Positions 1-11,330 of a DNA stretch of 64,000 nt are shown in pieces. A model generated the notes under the pieces. The model was given only the letters and a program-made list of their open reading frames with translations, was not told the DNA's origin and made no database searches. This stretch comes from Myxococcales bacterium. GTDB lineage: Bacteria > Myxococcota > Myxococcia > Myxococcales > JAKAPL01. The position numbers and the translations under genes are program-made. The stretch is taken from assembly GCA_021783235.1 (NCBI GenBank), contig JAJXUD010000003.1, positions 46,004 through 110,003 of the forward strand, given 5' to 3'. The first letter of the stretch is position 1, and each line of letters starts with the position of its first letter.

Positions 1-1
1 G

Positions 2-175
2 ACGGGTCCGCTCACCCCGGGAGAGCTCGGACGAGGGCTCGTGCTGGCCTCGAGCCTTCTGTTCCTCTCCGAGGCCGCCAAGTGGCTTCGCCGGATCCGC
101 CGCTCTCGGGCCGAGGCGCGCCAGGGCAGGCGGCGCCTCCTCGCTCGGCGGATCGGGGCGGCCCGGTCGAGCTGA
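2..175 (+). CDS. C-terminal fragment of a membrane protein, possibly a P-type cation ATPase
   Basis: An open frame enters from the left edge and stops at TGA 173-175, giving 57 visible residues. They hold one hydrophobic helix (LVLASSLLFLSEAAKWL) and then a very basic Arg-rich tail. A last helix ending in E..K and followed by Arg residues resembles the end of P2-type cation-transporting ATPases. The fragment is too short to prove this, and any polytopic transporter could end this way. The start lies outside the window. Confidence 0.4.
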   Translation, partial: TGPLTPGELGRGLVLASSLLFLSEAAKWLRRIRRSRAEARQGRRRLLARRIGAARSS

Positions 176-208
176 CGGATCCGAGGTCGCTCGGCTGGGG
201 GGGGGGCG

Positions 209-236
209 TGGACAATCGGTCGGCAGATCGTATGCT
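209..236 (+). promoter_or_regulatory. Candidate sigma70-type promoter
   Basis: TGGACA (209-214) and TATGCT (231-236) are separated by 16 bases and end 20 bases before the ATG of the lipoprotein gene at 257. Both hexamers are AT-richer than their surroundings. This is a motif match only. Confidence 0.45.
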
Positions 237-256
237 CTCTCGCGCCGGAGGCGACC

Positions 257-1789
257 ATGCGCACGACCCTGCTCACCCTTTTCAGCCTGACCTTGGCGAC
301 CGCCTGCGGTCGCTCGATCTTCTACGACGCGGTCGCGGAGTCGGGCTACCCAGCCGGGAGCGGCGGTTCGACGTCGGGGACGAGCGGCTCGGGGACGAGC
401 GGCAGCGCCGGTCGGGGCAGCGGCACGACCGGCTGGAGTTCGAGCGGCGGCTGGAGCACGAGTTCGAGCGGCGGCTGGAGCACGAGCTCGAGCGGCGGCT
501 GGAGCACGAGCTCGAGCGGCGGCTGGAGCACGAGCTCGAGCGGCGGCTGGAGCACGGGCTCGAGCGGCGGCTGGAGCACGGGCTCGAGCGGCGGCTCCAG
601 CTCTGGCGGTGGGAGCAGCAGCGGCTGCAACCCCAACGGCCGCCCCGCGGGTCAGATCCCCCAGACGTGCCGCAGCAGCTCGGACTGCCCCTGCCCGCTC
701 GGCTGCTTCCCGTCGGGCTATGGGATCTCGCTCTGCGAGCAGCCCTGTCAGAGCACGCAGGACTGCGCCGCGCTCGACACGCTCTGCGACGGCACGAGCT
801 GTCAGCCGAACCTCTGTGGCGTCTCCTTCCAGGGTCCGCAGAACGGCACGCTCGACGGCCGCTGCAACGCGCTCGGACAGAGCGACGGGAGCTGCGTGCC
901 GGTGAGCTTCCAGGGCTTCACGGCCGGTCTTTGCTACCAGGGAGGTCAGGCGACCGGCTCCTGCGACCCGCGGGCGACCCGCGGCGATCTCTCTCAGGCC
1001 TGCGTGGCCGGCGACTACTGCGTCCGGCAGGGGAGGGGCGGCGGCGTCTGCGAGCCGCTCTGCAACCCTCAGACGGGCAGTCCCGGCTGCCAGCAGGGTA
1101 GCTGCAGCGCCCCGCGCTCGAGCGACCCGCAGCTCGGCGTCTGCCAGGGCGGCGGCGGCACGAGCGGCGGCTTTGGCGACGGAGGCGTCGGTTCGAGCGG
1201 AGGCGGCAGCGGCGGGAGCAGCGGCGGCGGCACGGGCGGCGGCTGCGCCCCGCCTCCGCCGGGAGCAGCGGCGAACGAGCTTCAGCCGTGCCAGGTCGAC
1301 GCGGATTGCTCCTGCCCGCTCGCCTGCCTGCACGACGCGTTCGCGAACGGGTCGCTCTGCGAGTACCCCTGCCAGTCGACCTCCCAGTGCCCCACCGCCT
1401 ACACCGTCTGCAGCTCGTTCGGCGGCTGCGCGCTCGACGCCTGCGGGGTCAGCCTGGACGGGCTCACGAACGGCGTGCTCGACGGGATCTGCAACGCCCA
1501 AGGGACGGCCGACGGCACCTGCTTGCCCGTGCAGTTGGACGGCGGCCAGCAGCTCGGCCTCTGCCTCCAGGGGGGCAGCTCCGACGGCGGCTGCGATCCG
1601 ACGGCGACGCGGCCCGACCTCGGGCAGATGTGCCCCCCGGGCGACTTCTGCGCCCAGGGGCCGAACGGGAACGTCTGCTACCAGCTCTGCGACCCGACGA
1701 GCGGCTCCCCGGCCTGTCCGGCCGGCCAGAGCTGCTTTCAGCCGAGCTCGACGCAGGACGCCGCGTTCGGGATCTGCTTCGCCGGGTAA
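257..1789 (+). CDS. Cys-rich lipoprotein with Gly/Ser/Trp repeat stalk and two duplicated modules
   Basis: This 510-residue protein begins with a lipoprotein signal peptide (MRTTLLTLFSLTLATAC), so it should be lipidated at Cys17. Residues about 35-120 are a low-complexity stalk built from SSSGGWST octapeptides. Two Cys-rich modules of about 165 residues follow, joined by a Gly/Ser linker. They are clear internal duplicates: both have SSDC/DADC..CPL.C, PCQST, C....CG.S, G.LDG.CNA..., CDP.ATR.DL, GD(Y/F)C and a final G.CF or GVCQ. The pattern resembles disulfide-rich surface proteins common in myxobacteria. No enzyme motif is visible. A surface-anchored, disulfide-stabilised protein is inferred; its binding partner is unknown. 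Confidence 0.85.
   Translation: MRTTLLTLFSLTLATACGRSIFYDAVAESGYPAGSGGSTSGTSGSGTSGSAGRGSGTTGWSSSGGWSTSSSGGWSTSSSGGWSTSSSGGWSTSSSGGWSTGSSGGWSTGSSGGSSSGGGSSSGCNPNGRPAGQIPQTCRSSSDCPCPLGCFPSGYGISLCEQPCQSTQDCAALDTLCDGTSCQPNLCGVSFQGPQNGTLDGRCNALGQSDGSCVPVSFQGFTAGLCYQGGQATGSCDPRATRGDLSQACVAGDYCVRQGRGGGVCEPLCNPQTGSPGCQQGSCSAPRSSDPQLGVCQGGGGTSGGFGDGGVGSSGGGSGGSSGGGTGGGCAPPPPGAAANELQPCQVDADCSCPLACLHDAFANGSLCEYPCQSTSQCPTAYTVCSSFGGCALDACGVSLDGLTNGVLDGICNAQGTADGTCLPVQLDGGQQLGLCLQGGSSDGGCDPTATRPDLGQMCPPGDFCAQGPNGNVCYQLCDPTSGSPACPAGQSCFQPSSTQDAAFGICFAG
433..600. repeat. 24-bp tandem repeat encoding SSSGGWST
   Basis: About seven near-identical copies of a 24-base unit (ggctggagcacgagctcgag plus cggc) lie head to tail inside the lipoprotein gene. 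The period is a multiple of three, so copy-number change would lengthen or shorten the stalk without breaking the frame. The last copies change ACGAGC to ACGGGC, which makes STGSSGGW. Confidence 0.9.
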
Positions 1790-1803
1790 GAGGCCGAGCT
1801 CGC

Positions 1804-3240
1804 TCAGCCCGCCCCGTAGGAATGCAGCCCCTCGCCGGTCAGGCCGAGGTTCACGCCCATGTAGCAGAAGATGACCACCGCGAAGCCGGCGACGGCGATG
1901 AACGCCCCCGGCTTTCCCGTCCAGCCGAGCGTGATGCGCGTGTGGAGGTAGACCGCGTAGACGAACCAGGTGATGAGGGCCCAGGTCTCCTTCGGGTCCC
2001 AGCCCCAGTAGCGCCCCCACGAGTAGTGGGCCCAGACCGCGCCCATCACGATCCCCACCGAGAGGAACGGGAAGCCGACCGTGATCACCCGGTAGATGAT
2101 GTCGTCGAGCTTCTTGGCCTCGGGCAGCTCGAGCTTCAGGCTGCCGCGGAAGCGGGTGACGGCGAGGAAGACGCCGCTGCAGACGAGGGTGAGGACGAGC
2201 AGCCCCACCGCGTCGGGGTTGCCCGCGAGGGCGAAGCGGTACGGGCCCACGAGGTCCTGCTCGAGCTGGCCCGCGACCTGCGGCAGCTGCACGGCTCCGC
2301 CGAACCAGAGGTGGGCGAAGAGGATCGCGACCCCCACGGCGAGGAGCGCCGTGGCGGCCGAGAGCGCCCCGAAGGCCGCTCCCTTCGCGCCGAGGTCGCC
2401 GCTCTGACCCTTGAGGCGCCGGATCTGCCGGAAGTAGAGCGCGGCCGCGAGCAGGTAGGCCGCCGCCGCCGCGAGCAAGAACGGCCCCACGCCGGGCACG
2501 TCGACGAAGAGCCGCTGGGCCTTGTCGGCTCCCGGGGCCATCCAGTGGAGCGGAGAGAGGCGGCCGCCCTCGTTCAGGCCCACCGGGCAGAGCTGGAAGG
2601 CGAGGTGGCCGAAGAGCGAGCGGACGCCGCCGGCGAGCAGGACGACCGGCGCCGCGAGCGCGGCGAGAAAGGCGCCGATCTCGTGCGAGGGGGTCTCGAC
2701 CTTGAAGAGGAACGCCATGCCGAAGCCGCAGGCGACGAGGAAGCAGGCGTACGCGATGAAGAGGTTCCAGACGTGGATGAGGATCCAGTAGCTCTTGAGG
2801 GCCGGCACGAGCGGCTCGACCTCGGGGTTCGGCACGAGCAGCGCGCGGCCGAGGAGGAGGAGGCCGATTCCCACCGCGACGCAGCCCATCGTGGGGAAGT
2901 GCCACTTCCGCTCCGAGACGAAGTAGATGAAGACCACCATGAACGAGAGGAACGTCAGGCTCTCGTAGAAGTTCGTGTACGGGGGGTGGCCGACCGCGGT
3001 GAGGAACCAGTCGATCCCGTGGAGCGGGTGGCCGAGGGAGCCCTCCATGGCGGCGAGCTCGGCCTTGCCGGCCATCACCCAGCGAGCGACGAGCGCCCCC
3101 GCCTGCATGGCGAGCCCGACGGCGACGGCGGCCGGCCCGAGGATCTTCCAGATTCGCCGGCTCGAGACGAGCGACCAGACGTAGTCGCTGAAGGCGAAGA
3201 GGTAGGTGAAGAACGACAGCTCGAAGAGCGCTCTGGACAT
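1804..3240 (-). CDS. ccsA: Cytochrome c biogenesis protein, CcsA/ResC family
   Basis: This 478-residue polytopic membrane protein belongs to the heme-handling CcsA/CcmC/CcmF superfamily, which moves heme across the membrane and, with CcsB/ResB, attaches it to apocytochrome c (System II). The diagnostic Trp-rich motif [18 protein letters not shown] lies near the C-terminus and conserved His residues sit in neighbouring helices. About a dozen hydrophobic segments are evident. The ATG at 3240 is followed directly by the first helix region ([17 protein letters not shown]). No ResB partner is in the window. It is convergent with the lipoprotein gene ending at 1789. The family call is firm; the exact name (CcsA or ResC) is less so. 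Confidence 0.9.
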   Translation of the reverse strand: MSRALFELSFFTYLFAFSDYVWSLVSSRRIWKILGPAAVAVGLAMQAGALVARWVMAGKAELAAMEGSLGHPLHGIDWFLTAVGHPPYTNFYESLTFLSFMVVFIYFVSERKWHFPTMGCVAVGIGLLLLGRALLVPNPEVEPLVPALKSYWILIHVWNLFIAYACFLVACGFGMAFLFKVETPSHEIGAFLAALAAPVVLLAGGVRSLFGHLAFQLCPVGLNEGGRLSPLHWMAPGADKAQRLFVDVPGVGPFLLAAAAAYLLAAALYFRQIRRLKGQSGDLGAKGAAFGALSAATALLAVGVAILFAHLWFGGAVQLPQVAGQLEQDLVGPYRFALAGNPDAVGLLVLTLVCSGVFLAVTRFRGSLKLELPEAKKLDDIIYRVITVGFPFLSVGIVMGAVWAHYSWGRYWGWDPKETWALITWFVYAVYLHTRITLGWTGKPGAFIAVAGFAVVIFCYMGVNLGLTGEGLHSYGAG

Positions 3241-3420
3241 GGGCAGACTCCCGCCCTCGGTGGGCTGGTCGTTGTTCTAAACCCCCGGCATCCCAAGTCA
3301 AGCCGGCCTGCTGCCCGCGCAGGGCTCCCCCTTTGGCCCCGCGGAGGCGGCTCTTTCCGACGGAGACTAAGGTTTTCCCCAATGGACTTCAGCGGCCGCC
3401 GCGCCCGATAGTCCGGCGCT

Positions 3421-3486
3421 GAGGTTCCGGGGCCAATGCGTTCGTGCCTTGGCGGGGGGTTCGCGGGCCAATGGCCCTGGAACCTC
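3421..3486. other. Long inverted repeat between the regulator cluster and ccsA
   Basis: The arms 3421-3435 (gaggttccggggcca) and 3472-3486 (tggccctggaacctc) pair over 15 bases with one mismatch around a loop of 36 bases. The element lies downstream of the last LuxR-type gene and about 180 bases upstream of ccsA, both on the minus strand. It could be a terminator without a T-run or an operator for ccsA. The sequence does not decide. Confidence 0.5.
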
Positions 3487-3526
3487 TATCCGTTCATCTT
3501 CGAAATCCCGAGCGAAGCCGGCGGCT

Positions 3527-4420
3527 TCAGCGCTCGCCGCTCCAGAGCCGCTTCGCCAGCTCGGCCCGCCCGTCCACCGCGGCCTTCTCGAAGATTCGGC
3601 TCAGGTGGGCCTCGATCGTCCCCGGCGCGCAGCCCAGCCGGCCGGCGATCTCCCGGTTCGAGAGCCCCTCGAGCAAGAGCGCCGCCACCTCCGCCTCGCG
3701 CGGCGTCAGGCGAAAGGCCGCCTTGGCGCGGGCGAGGGCGGGCGGGAGCGCTCGGCGACTCTTTTCGATCTCGGCGAGCTCACCGAGCCGGGTCCGAAGC
3801 TCTTCGATCCGCTCGGCCCAGTGCGCCTCGATGGCCCGCAGGATCTCCTCGCCGGGTGCCATCCGCGCGGCGACCGTCCGCGCCGGGGGCATTCGCAGGG
3901 TGAGAACGAGGCGCCGCGGGGTTCGCTCCTCCACGGTGGCCTTCGACTCGGCCAGCCCGAGCGCGCGCGGAACCGAGACGGCCGCGCCCTCGGTGCCGTG
4001 CCAGAACGGCAGCGAGCCGCGGAGCCCGCTCGGGATCTCCCCGACGAGCCGCACGCGATTGCCGGGGAGGAACTCGTGGCGGCAGCGGTTCGCCGGCCAG
4101 AGCCAGGGGGCGATGGAGGTCCCGCAGACGCGGTAGGCGTTCCGCGGGCTGACGACGAGCCGCAGGAGGTCGCTCAGCGGCCGGTGCTCCGCATAGAAGC
4201 GGCGGCCGATCCGCGCGAGCGCTCCGGGGCCGCCCAGCTCGTCGGCGATCCGGTCGAGCAGCTCCGTGAACGGCTCCCAGTCGACCCGGCCGAACGGCCG
4301 CCTCGCGAGCGTCCGCTCGCTGAAGGGCAGGCCGTCCGTCAGCGGCGAGAGGTCGGCGATGCCCTCCTTGCGGCAGGCGAGGAGGATCTGGTGGATCGCC
4401 TGCGCGAGGACCTCGTGCAC
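3527..4420 (-). CDS. LuxR-type regulator, tandem paralogue 3
   Basis: This 297-residue protein has a C-terminal LuxR/GerE helix-turn-helix (LTPREAEVAALLLEGLSNRE, then IAGRLGCAPGTIEAHLSRIF). The N-terminal domain of about 190 residues is shared with the next two genes: DWEPF..LLDRIA, RRFY..H.PLSDLLRL, PWLWPA, RGSLPFW, ERTPRR. I do not recognise that domain; it is probably a ligand-sensing module. The GTG start at 4420 opens with VHEVL, matching the starts of both paralogues. Only five bases separate it from the upstream gene, so the three are almost surely one transcript. Target genes are unknown. Confidence 0.85.
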   Translation of the reverse strand: MHEVLAQAIHQILLACRKEGIADLSPLTDGLPFSERTLARRPFGRVDWEPFTELLDRIADELGGPGALARIGRRFYAEHRPLSDLLRLVVSPRNAYRVCGTSIAPWLWPANRCRHEFLPGNRVRLVGEIPSGLRGSLPFWHGTEGAAVSVPRALGLAESKATVEERTPRRLVLTLRMPPARTVAARMAPGEEILRAIEAHWAERIEELRTRLGELAEIEKSRRALPPALARAKAAFRLTPREAEVAALLLEGLSNREIAGRLGCAPGTIEAHLSRIFEKAAVDGRAELAKRLWSGER

Positions 4421-4425
4421 TGTGG

Positions 4426-5310
4426 CTACCCCTCCGCCCGCAAGAGCCGCTTCATCAGCTCCAGCCGGCCCTCGAGCTGCGCCTTCGCGAAGACGTGGCT
4501 CAGGTGGGCCTCGACGGTGCCCGGGGCGCAGCCGAGCCGCTGGGCGATCGCGCGGTTCGAGAGCCCCTCGATCGCGAGGGAGACCACCTCCCGCTCGCGC
4601 GGCGTGAGCCGCCAGGCGATCTGCGCCCGCTCGATCCCGAGCGGCGCGCCCCCGCCTTCCGTCCCGAGGTCCGTGAGCCCGGCGAGCAGCTCCTCCCGCC
4701 GCTCGGCCCACTCGAGCTCGAGCGAGCGGAGCAGCGCCCGGGCCGGACGCAGCCGGGCGGCCAGGGTCCGCGACGGCGGCAGGCGAAGCGTCATCACCAT
4801 CCGATGCGGAGTCCGCTCCGCGACCTCGGCCACCGAATGGGGCAGCCCGAGAAAGGCCGGGATCGACTCGTCGGCCCCCTGGGTCCCCCAGAAGAAGGGG
4901 AGCGATCCCCGCGCCCCCGCCGGGAGATCGTACTCGAGCCGGAGCCGATCGCCCGGGAGGAAGGCGTGGCGGTGGCTGTGCGTCGGCCAGAGCCACGGCA
5001 CGATCGAGTCGTAGACCAGCCGGTAGAGCTCTTTCGGCCCGGCCACGAGGCGGAGGAGGCCGGCCATCGGGGGATGGCCCTTGTAGAAGTGGTGGGCCAA
5101 CCGCCGGAACTCCTCGGGGCCGCCGAGGAGTTCGGCCAGCCGGTCGAGCAGGAGGGTGAACGGCTCCCAGTCGATCCGGCCGAAGGGGCGCCGCGCGAGG
5201 CTCTGCTCGTCGAACGGCAGCCCCGCGAAGAGCGGCGCGAGATCCCGCGCTCCTTCGAGGCGCGCACCGGCCAGGATCTGCTGCGCCACCTGGTTCAAGA
5301 CCTCGCGCAC
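4426..5310 (-). CDS. LuxR-type regulator, tandem paralogue 2
   Basis: This 294-residue paralogue has the same layout as its neighbours: an N-terminal sensory-type domain (GLPFDEQSLARRPFGRIDWE, PPMAGLLRLV, PWLWPT, RGSLPFFWGTQGADESIP, ERTPHRM) and a C-terminal LuxR helix-turn-helix (LTPREREVVSLAIEGLSNRA, APGTVEAHLSHVF). A linker predicted to be helical (SLELEWAERREELLAGL) joins the halves, suggesting dimerisation. The GTG at 5310 is chosen because the MREVLNQ start aligns with the paralogues. It sits six bases after the first gene of the set. No receiver domain is present, so it is not a classical two-component regulator. Confidence 0.85.
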   Translation of the reverse strand: MREVLNQVAQQILAGARLEGARDLAPLFAGLPFDEQSLARRPFGRIDWEPFTLLLDRLAELLGGPEEFRRLAHHFYKGHPPMAGLLRLVAGPKELYRLVYDSIVPWLWPTHSHRHAFLPGDRLRLEYDLPAGARGSLPFFWGTQGADESIPAFLGLPHSVAEVAERTPHRMVMTLRLPPSRTLAARLRPARALLRSLELEWAERREELLAGLTDLGTEGGGAPLGIERAQIAWRLTPREREVVSLAIEGLSNRAIAQRLGCAPGTVEAHLSHVFAKAQLEGRLELMKRLLRAEG

Positions 5311-5316
5311 CGCGCC

Positions 5317-6204
5317 CTATCCCTCCGTTCGCAAGAGCCGCCCCATCAGCTCGACGCGTCCGCCCACCCGGGCCTTCTGAAAGACGTGGCTCAGGTGGGC
5401 CTCGACCGTGCCCCGGTGGCAGCCGAGCCGCTCGGCGATCTCGCGGTTCGAGAGCCCCTCGAGGACGAGCGCGACCACCTCTTCCTCGCGCGCCGTCAGC
5501 CGCCAGAGCACTCGCGCCGCCTCCGAGGGCCGCGGCCGCGCCGGAGCCGGGACGCTCGCCTCGAGCTCCCCGAGCCGGGTTCGCAGCTCGGCCTGCCGCT
5601 CCGACCACTGGAGCTCGAGCGAGCGGATCAGCGCCTCGTCGGGCTGGAGGCGCGAGCGGATGGTCCGCGCCGGCGGCAGCCGCAGCGCCAGAAGGAGGCG
5701 GTGCGGCGTCCGCTCGAGAGGCTCCGCCACCGCGTCGGGGAGGCCGAGGAGAGTCGGAAGCGAGGACATCGACCCTTCCACGACGTACCAGAAGGGGAGC
5801 GACCCGCGGGCGAGCGGCGGCAGCTCGGCCTCGACCCGCAGCCGGTCGCCGGCGAGGAAGGCATGCCCCATTCGCAGCGCCGGCCAGAGCCAGGGGCCGA
5901 TCGAGCCGAGGACCAGCCGGTAGAGGTGGCGGGGGCCCACGAGGAGCCGGAGGAGATCGGAGAGCGGGTGGTCGTGGAAGGTGCGCCGGCCGAGCGCGAG
6001 CATCCCCGGCGGGCCACCCCGGGCCTCGGCGACCCGATCGAGCAAGAGGGAGAACGGCTCCCAGTCCACCCGGCCGAGCGGCCGCCGCGCGAGCGACCGC
6101 TCGTCGAATGGGAGCCCGGCGAAGAGACCCGGGAACTCTCCCATCCCGTCGCGCCGGCAGGCGAGCAGCAGCTCGATGACCGCCTGGTTCAGCACCTCGC
6201 GCAC
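5317..6204 (-). CDS. LuxR-type regulator, tandem paralogue 1 (first in operon)
   Basis: This 295-residue protein is the promoter-proximal member of the triplet. It carries GLPFDERSLARRPLGRVDWE, HPLSDLLRLLVGPRHLYRL, PWLWPA, RGSLPFWYVVEGS and ERTPHRL, then a Pro/Ala linker and the LuxR helix-turn-helix (LTAREEEVVALVLEGLSNRE, HRGTVEAHLSHVF). An upstream in-frame start at 6225 exists, but GTG 6204 (VREVLNQ) matches both paralogues and is preferred. All three keep the DNA-contact region of the helix-turn-helix while their N-terminal domains have drifted more. That fits duplicated regulators responding to different signals. Confidence 0.82.
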   Translation of the reverse strand: MREVLNQAVIELLLACRRDGMGEFPGLFAGLPFDERSLARRPLGRVDWEPFSLLLDRVAEARGGPPGMLALGRRTFHDHPLSDLLRLLVGPRHLYRLVLGSIGPWLWPALRMGHAFLAGDRLRVEAELPPLARGSLPFWYVVEGSMSSLPTLLGLPDAVAEPLERTPHRLLLALRLPPARTIRSRLQPDEALIRSLELQWSERQAELRTRLGELEASVPAPARPRPSEAARVLWRLTAREEEVVALVLEGLSNREIAERLGCHRGTVEAHLSHVFQKARVGGRVELMGRLLRTEG

Positions 6205-6281
6205 GGAACCCGACCCGCCGGCCAATTCGGCCGCCTCCCCGGCATTCTACCGCCCACCCACCCCTCCGCGAAAGGCGTCCG

Positions 6282-7313
<1,032 letters not shown>

Positions 7314-7345
7314 GGTCTTTGTCTCCGAAGAGGAAGGATAGGGGA

Positions 7346-9241
<1,896 letters not shown>

Positions 9242-9570
9242 GGTTCCTCGCTGCCCCCGGAATGAGCCGAAAAACTCGCTGCTGCCGCACGCGTCTTTTC
9301 CGCGATGAGCCTATAGTCGATCGCGGGACTTTTGGCCAGCCCGACGCCGAGCCGGGCCCAAGTGGGTAACGCGGCGACGCGACCGTCCCGTCCCCGAACG
9401 GGGTCCACCCGGCACTTCGCGCCCCCCTTGGCCGGGACCGGCGGTGCTCCCGTGCGCCGAACGCCGTGATCTCCCGGGGAGCAGTTGGCCGGATGGGCCG
9501 AGCAGGGGCTCGCGTTCGCGGGGTTGTTCAGATCGCGAAACGTCAGGACGGCGGGTCCCGTTCGGCGTGG
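9242..9570. other. Intergenic region between korA and a lipoprotein gene, no gene seen
   Basis: I see no convincing gene here; codon use in all frames is poor and no protein family is recognisable. It separates divergent korA and the lipoprotein gene at 9733, so it should hold both promoters, but no strong hexamer pair stands out. The remaining 9571-9732 contains the duplicated flanks described separately. Confidence 0.6.
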
Positions 9571-9634
9571 GTTCGGGAAGTTGCGAACGCAGGCTCCCAT
9601 GGCGGCGCATGGATCGAGCATGCGAAGCCCATGG
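9571..9634. repeat. 64-bp upstream direct repeat, copy 1
   Basis: The segment (core aagttgcgaacgcaggctcc) aligns without gaps to 10954-11017 with roughly 80-85% identity by eye. Copy 1 is separated from the next shared block (9669) by only 34 bases, while copy 2 is separated by 1333 bases. Confidence 0.85.
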
Positions 9635-9668
9635 CAGAGCGGCGCCGCGGCGCCTCTGGGGGCACTTT

Positions 9669-9871
9669 CCGCGCCTCGGTGGTGGGACTTGCCGAGGGCC
9701 TTCTCGGCCCCCACCTTTCGGGCACGCCCACCATGCGCACGCATTCCAGCCTCGCGGTGTCGCTCCTCCTCGCCGCCTGCGGCCGGTCGGTGGTCTACGA
9801 ACCACTCCCTCCGCCGGAGACGCCGGAGATTCCCTCCGAATTGCCCGAGCAGTGTCCGCCCCCGCCGCCCC
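9669..9871. repeat. 203-bp direct repeat covering the 5' end of a lipoprotein gene, copy 1
   Basis: The block runs from ccgcgcctcggtggtgggac through the ATG at 9733 to the CPPPPP codons. It is nearly identical to 12351-12553, with only a handful of differences and no gaps. Downstream of it the two genes diverge strongly. Confidence 0.92.
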
Positions 9872-10953
9872 CGAGCCCATCGCCTCCCCCACCGGGCTCG
9901 CAGCTCACGCAGATCTGGAGCCGCTCGATCGAGCCGTCGACGGCGATCGGCCTCGATGCCGAAGGGCGGATCCTCTCCGTCTCCTCGTCGGGCACCCTTC
10001 GGACGTACGACCCGGATTCGGGCGCGCTCCTCGCCAAGGGCCCGGCCCCCTTCGACGCTCTTCCGCAGTACTCGCCCACCGGCGACGCCATCGTGATCTC
10101 GGGGGGCCAGGGATCGCCGACCGTCCACCACCGCCGTTGCGGGACCGGCCATTGGACTGACCTACCGATCACGGATGCGGCCTGCGGGTGGTCGGCCGGC
10201 TGCCAGGGATCCATCTCCTCGGATGGCGGTCGCCTGGCGGTCGCCGCATTCGACAGGATCGTCATCGTGGACCTCGGGACCGACGGGGTTGACCGCGAAC
10301 TCGTGAGCAGCTCCTGGCCGATCGGTGCGGTCGCATGGGGCTTCGACGGGCGGCTGTTCGCCCTGATCAGCAGCCACGGCGCAGACCAAGTCTTTGCCGG
10401 CCATCCGCTGACCCTTCCCATCGAGCCCGCGGTGACGCTGGTGTCCCTCGATCCGGACTTCAACCTCCAGTGGGCCAGCTCCATGGTCGGCGTCTGGTTC
10501 TCGCCCTTATGGTGGCCAGGAGCCTCCATTCAACCGATCTTCGATGGCTCAATCATCGCTGCGGGGGGCGTCGAGGGGTCGGGCACCTGGGGCTCGACCC
10601 CCGTTGGTGCCCCGGTTCAGGTCGACAACTGGGGAATCAGGAACACCCTGATCGGCGGTTTCTTGATTGCCGCAGGTTCGAATGGCAGGCCGCTCTGGGG
10701 CAGCCTGAGCGGCGCTCTTGGAACGGGCTCAAATGGGGTGAGCCTCACGGTTGGACCACCATTTTACTACGACGACATCTCGGCGCTCGGATCGGATGGC
10801 GCCCCATTGGGTGACAGCGTGTCGCTTCCGTTCAAGGCCCTGGGCGGAGCGGCCGCTTTGTTCACCCCCACCGGGCGCGTCTATTTCGAGGCTGTCACAG
10901 TTGACGGAACTGACAGGCCGGCATTGCTGACCGCCTTTCAGCTAGAACGGTGA
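9733..10953 (+). CDS. Lipoprotein with Pro-rich linker and probable beta-propeller-like domain (paralogue A)
   Basis: The protein has 406 residues. The signal peptide ends in the lipobox LLAAC (Cys at about 16), followed by GRSVVYEPLPPPETPEIPSE and a Pro run. The rest has repeated short motifs typical of propeller blades or WD-like secreted proteins (GLDAEGRILSV, FSPTG/YSPTGDAIV, GSISSDGGRLAVA, AWGFDGRLFAL, LGSDGAPLG, FTPTGRVYF). The paralogue at 12415 shares the first 45 residues almost exactly and the later HHRRCGT, SSDG and DLDP signatures loosely. ATG 9733 is chosen because the signal peptide starts there. Function is unknown; a cell-surface or periplasmic location is inferred. Confidence 0.8.
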   Translation: MRTHSSLAVSLLLAACGRSVVYEPLPPPETPEIPSELPEQCPPPPPPSPSPPPPGSQLTQIWSRSIEPSTAIGLDAEGRILSVSSSGTLRTYDPDSGALLAKGPAPFDALPQYSPTGDAIVISGGQGSPTVHHRRCGTGHWTDLPITDAACGWSAGCQGSISSDGGRLAVAAFDRIVIVDLGTDGVDRELVSSSWPIGAVAWGFDGRLFALISSHGADQVFAGHPLTLPIEPAVTLVSLDPDFNLQWASSMVGVWFSPLWWPGASIQPIFDGSIIAAGGVEGSGTWGSTPVGAPVQVDNWGIRNTLIGGFLIAAGSNGRPLWGSLSGALGTGSNGVSLTVGPPFYYDDISALGSDGAPLGDSVSLPFKALGGAAALFTPTGRVYFEAVTVDGTDRPALLTAFQLER

Positions 10954-11017
10954 ACTCGAGAAGTTGCGAATGCAGGTTCCCATGGCGGCGCAGGGCTTGA
11001 GCAAGCGCAGCCTATGG
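10954..11017. repeat. 64-bp upstream direct repeat, copy 2
   Basis: This is the copy of 9571-9634 and begins at the stop codon of the first lipoprotein gene. It looks like the original upstream flank of the second gene, now displaced 1.33 kb from the rest of that flank at 12351. Confidence 0.85.
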
Positions 11018-11040
11018 ACGAAGTCGATCGGGGGGCCTTC

Positions 11041-11330
11041 GTCGAGAGATCGTTCTGTCCGAGAGGCGCGATCCCGAGCCACCTCGCGGACCCGGGCAGC
11101 GACCACGGCGCCTTCGTGGACGACTTCGCGCGGGTGGCGCCGGGGCAGCCGAGCGCATCGGGCCGGGGAACGTGCTCCACTTCTCGCGCAACCTCGCGGT
11201 GCCGCGGGTGGAGCTGCTCTCGGCGCACGCCTTCCGCGACTCGCCGCCGGGCGACGACGTGCTCGCGATGCGGGTGGGCGAGGGCGAGGCGCTGCGCGCG
11301 GCGCGGCGGCTCATCGAGCGGGTGGGAGAG
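11041..11330 (+). pseudogene. Frameshifted gene remnant of unknown family
   Basis: Two neighbouring frames carry protein-like sequence that joins sensibly. One frame has DPGSDHGAFVDDFARVAPG (about 11086-11145). A shifted frame continues with ERIGPGNVLHFSRNLAVPRV, then ELLSAHAFRDSPPGDDVLAM and ALRAARRLIERVGE up to about 11330, where the 42-bp array begins. Neither frame has a proper start or end. I read this as the inner or C-terminal part of a decayed gene carried by the 1.33-kb insert. I do not recognise the family. Confidence 0.45.
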
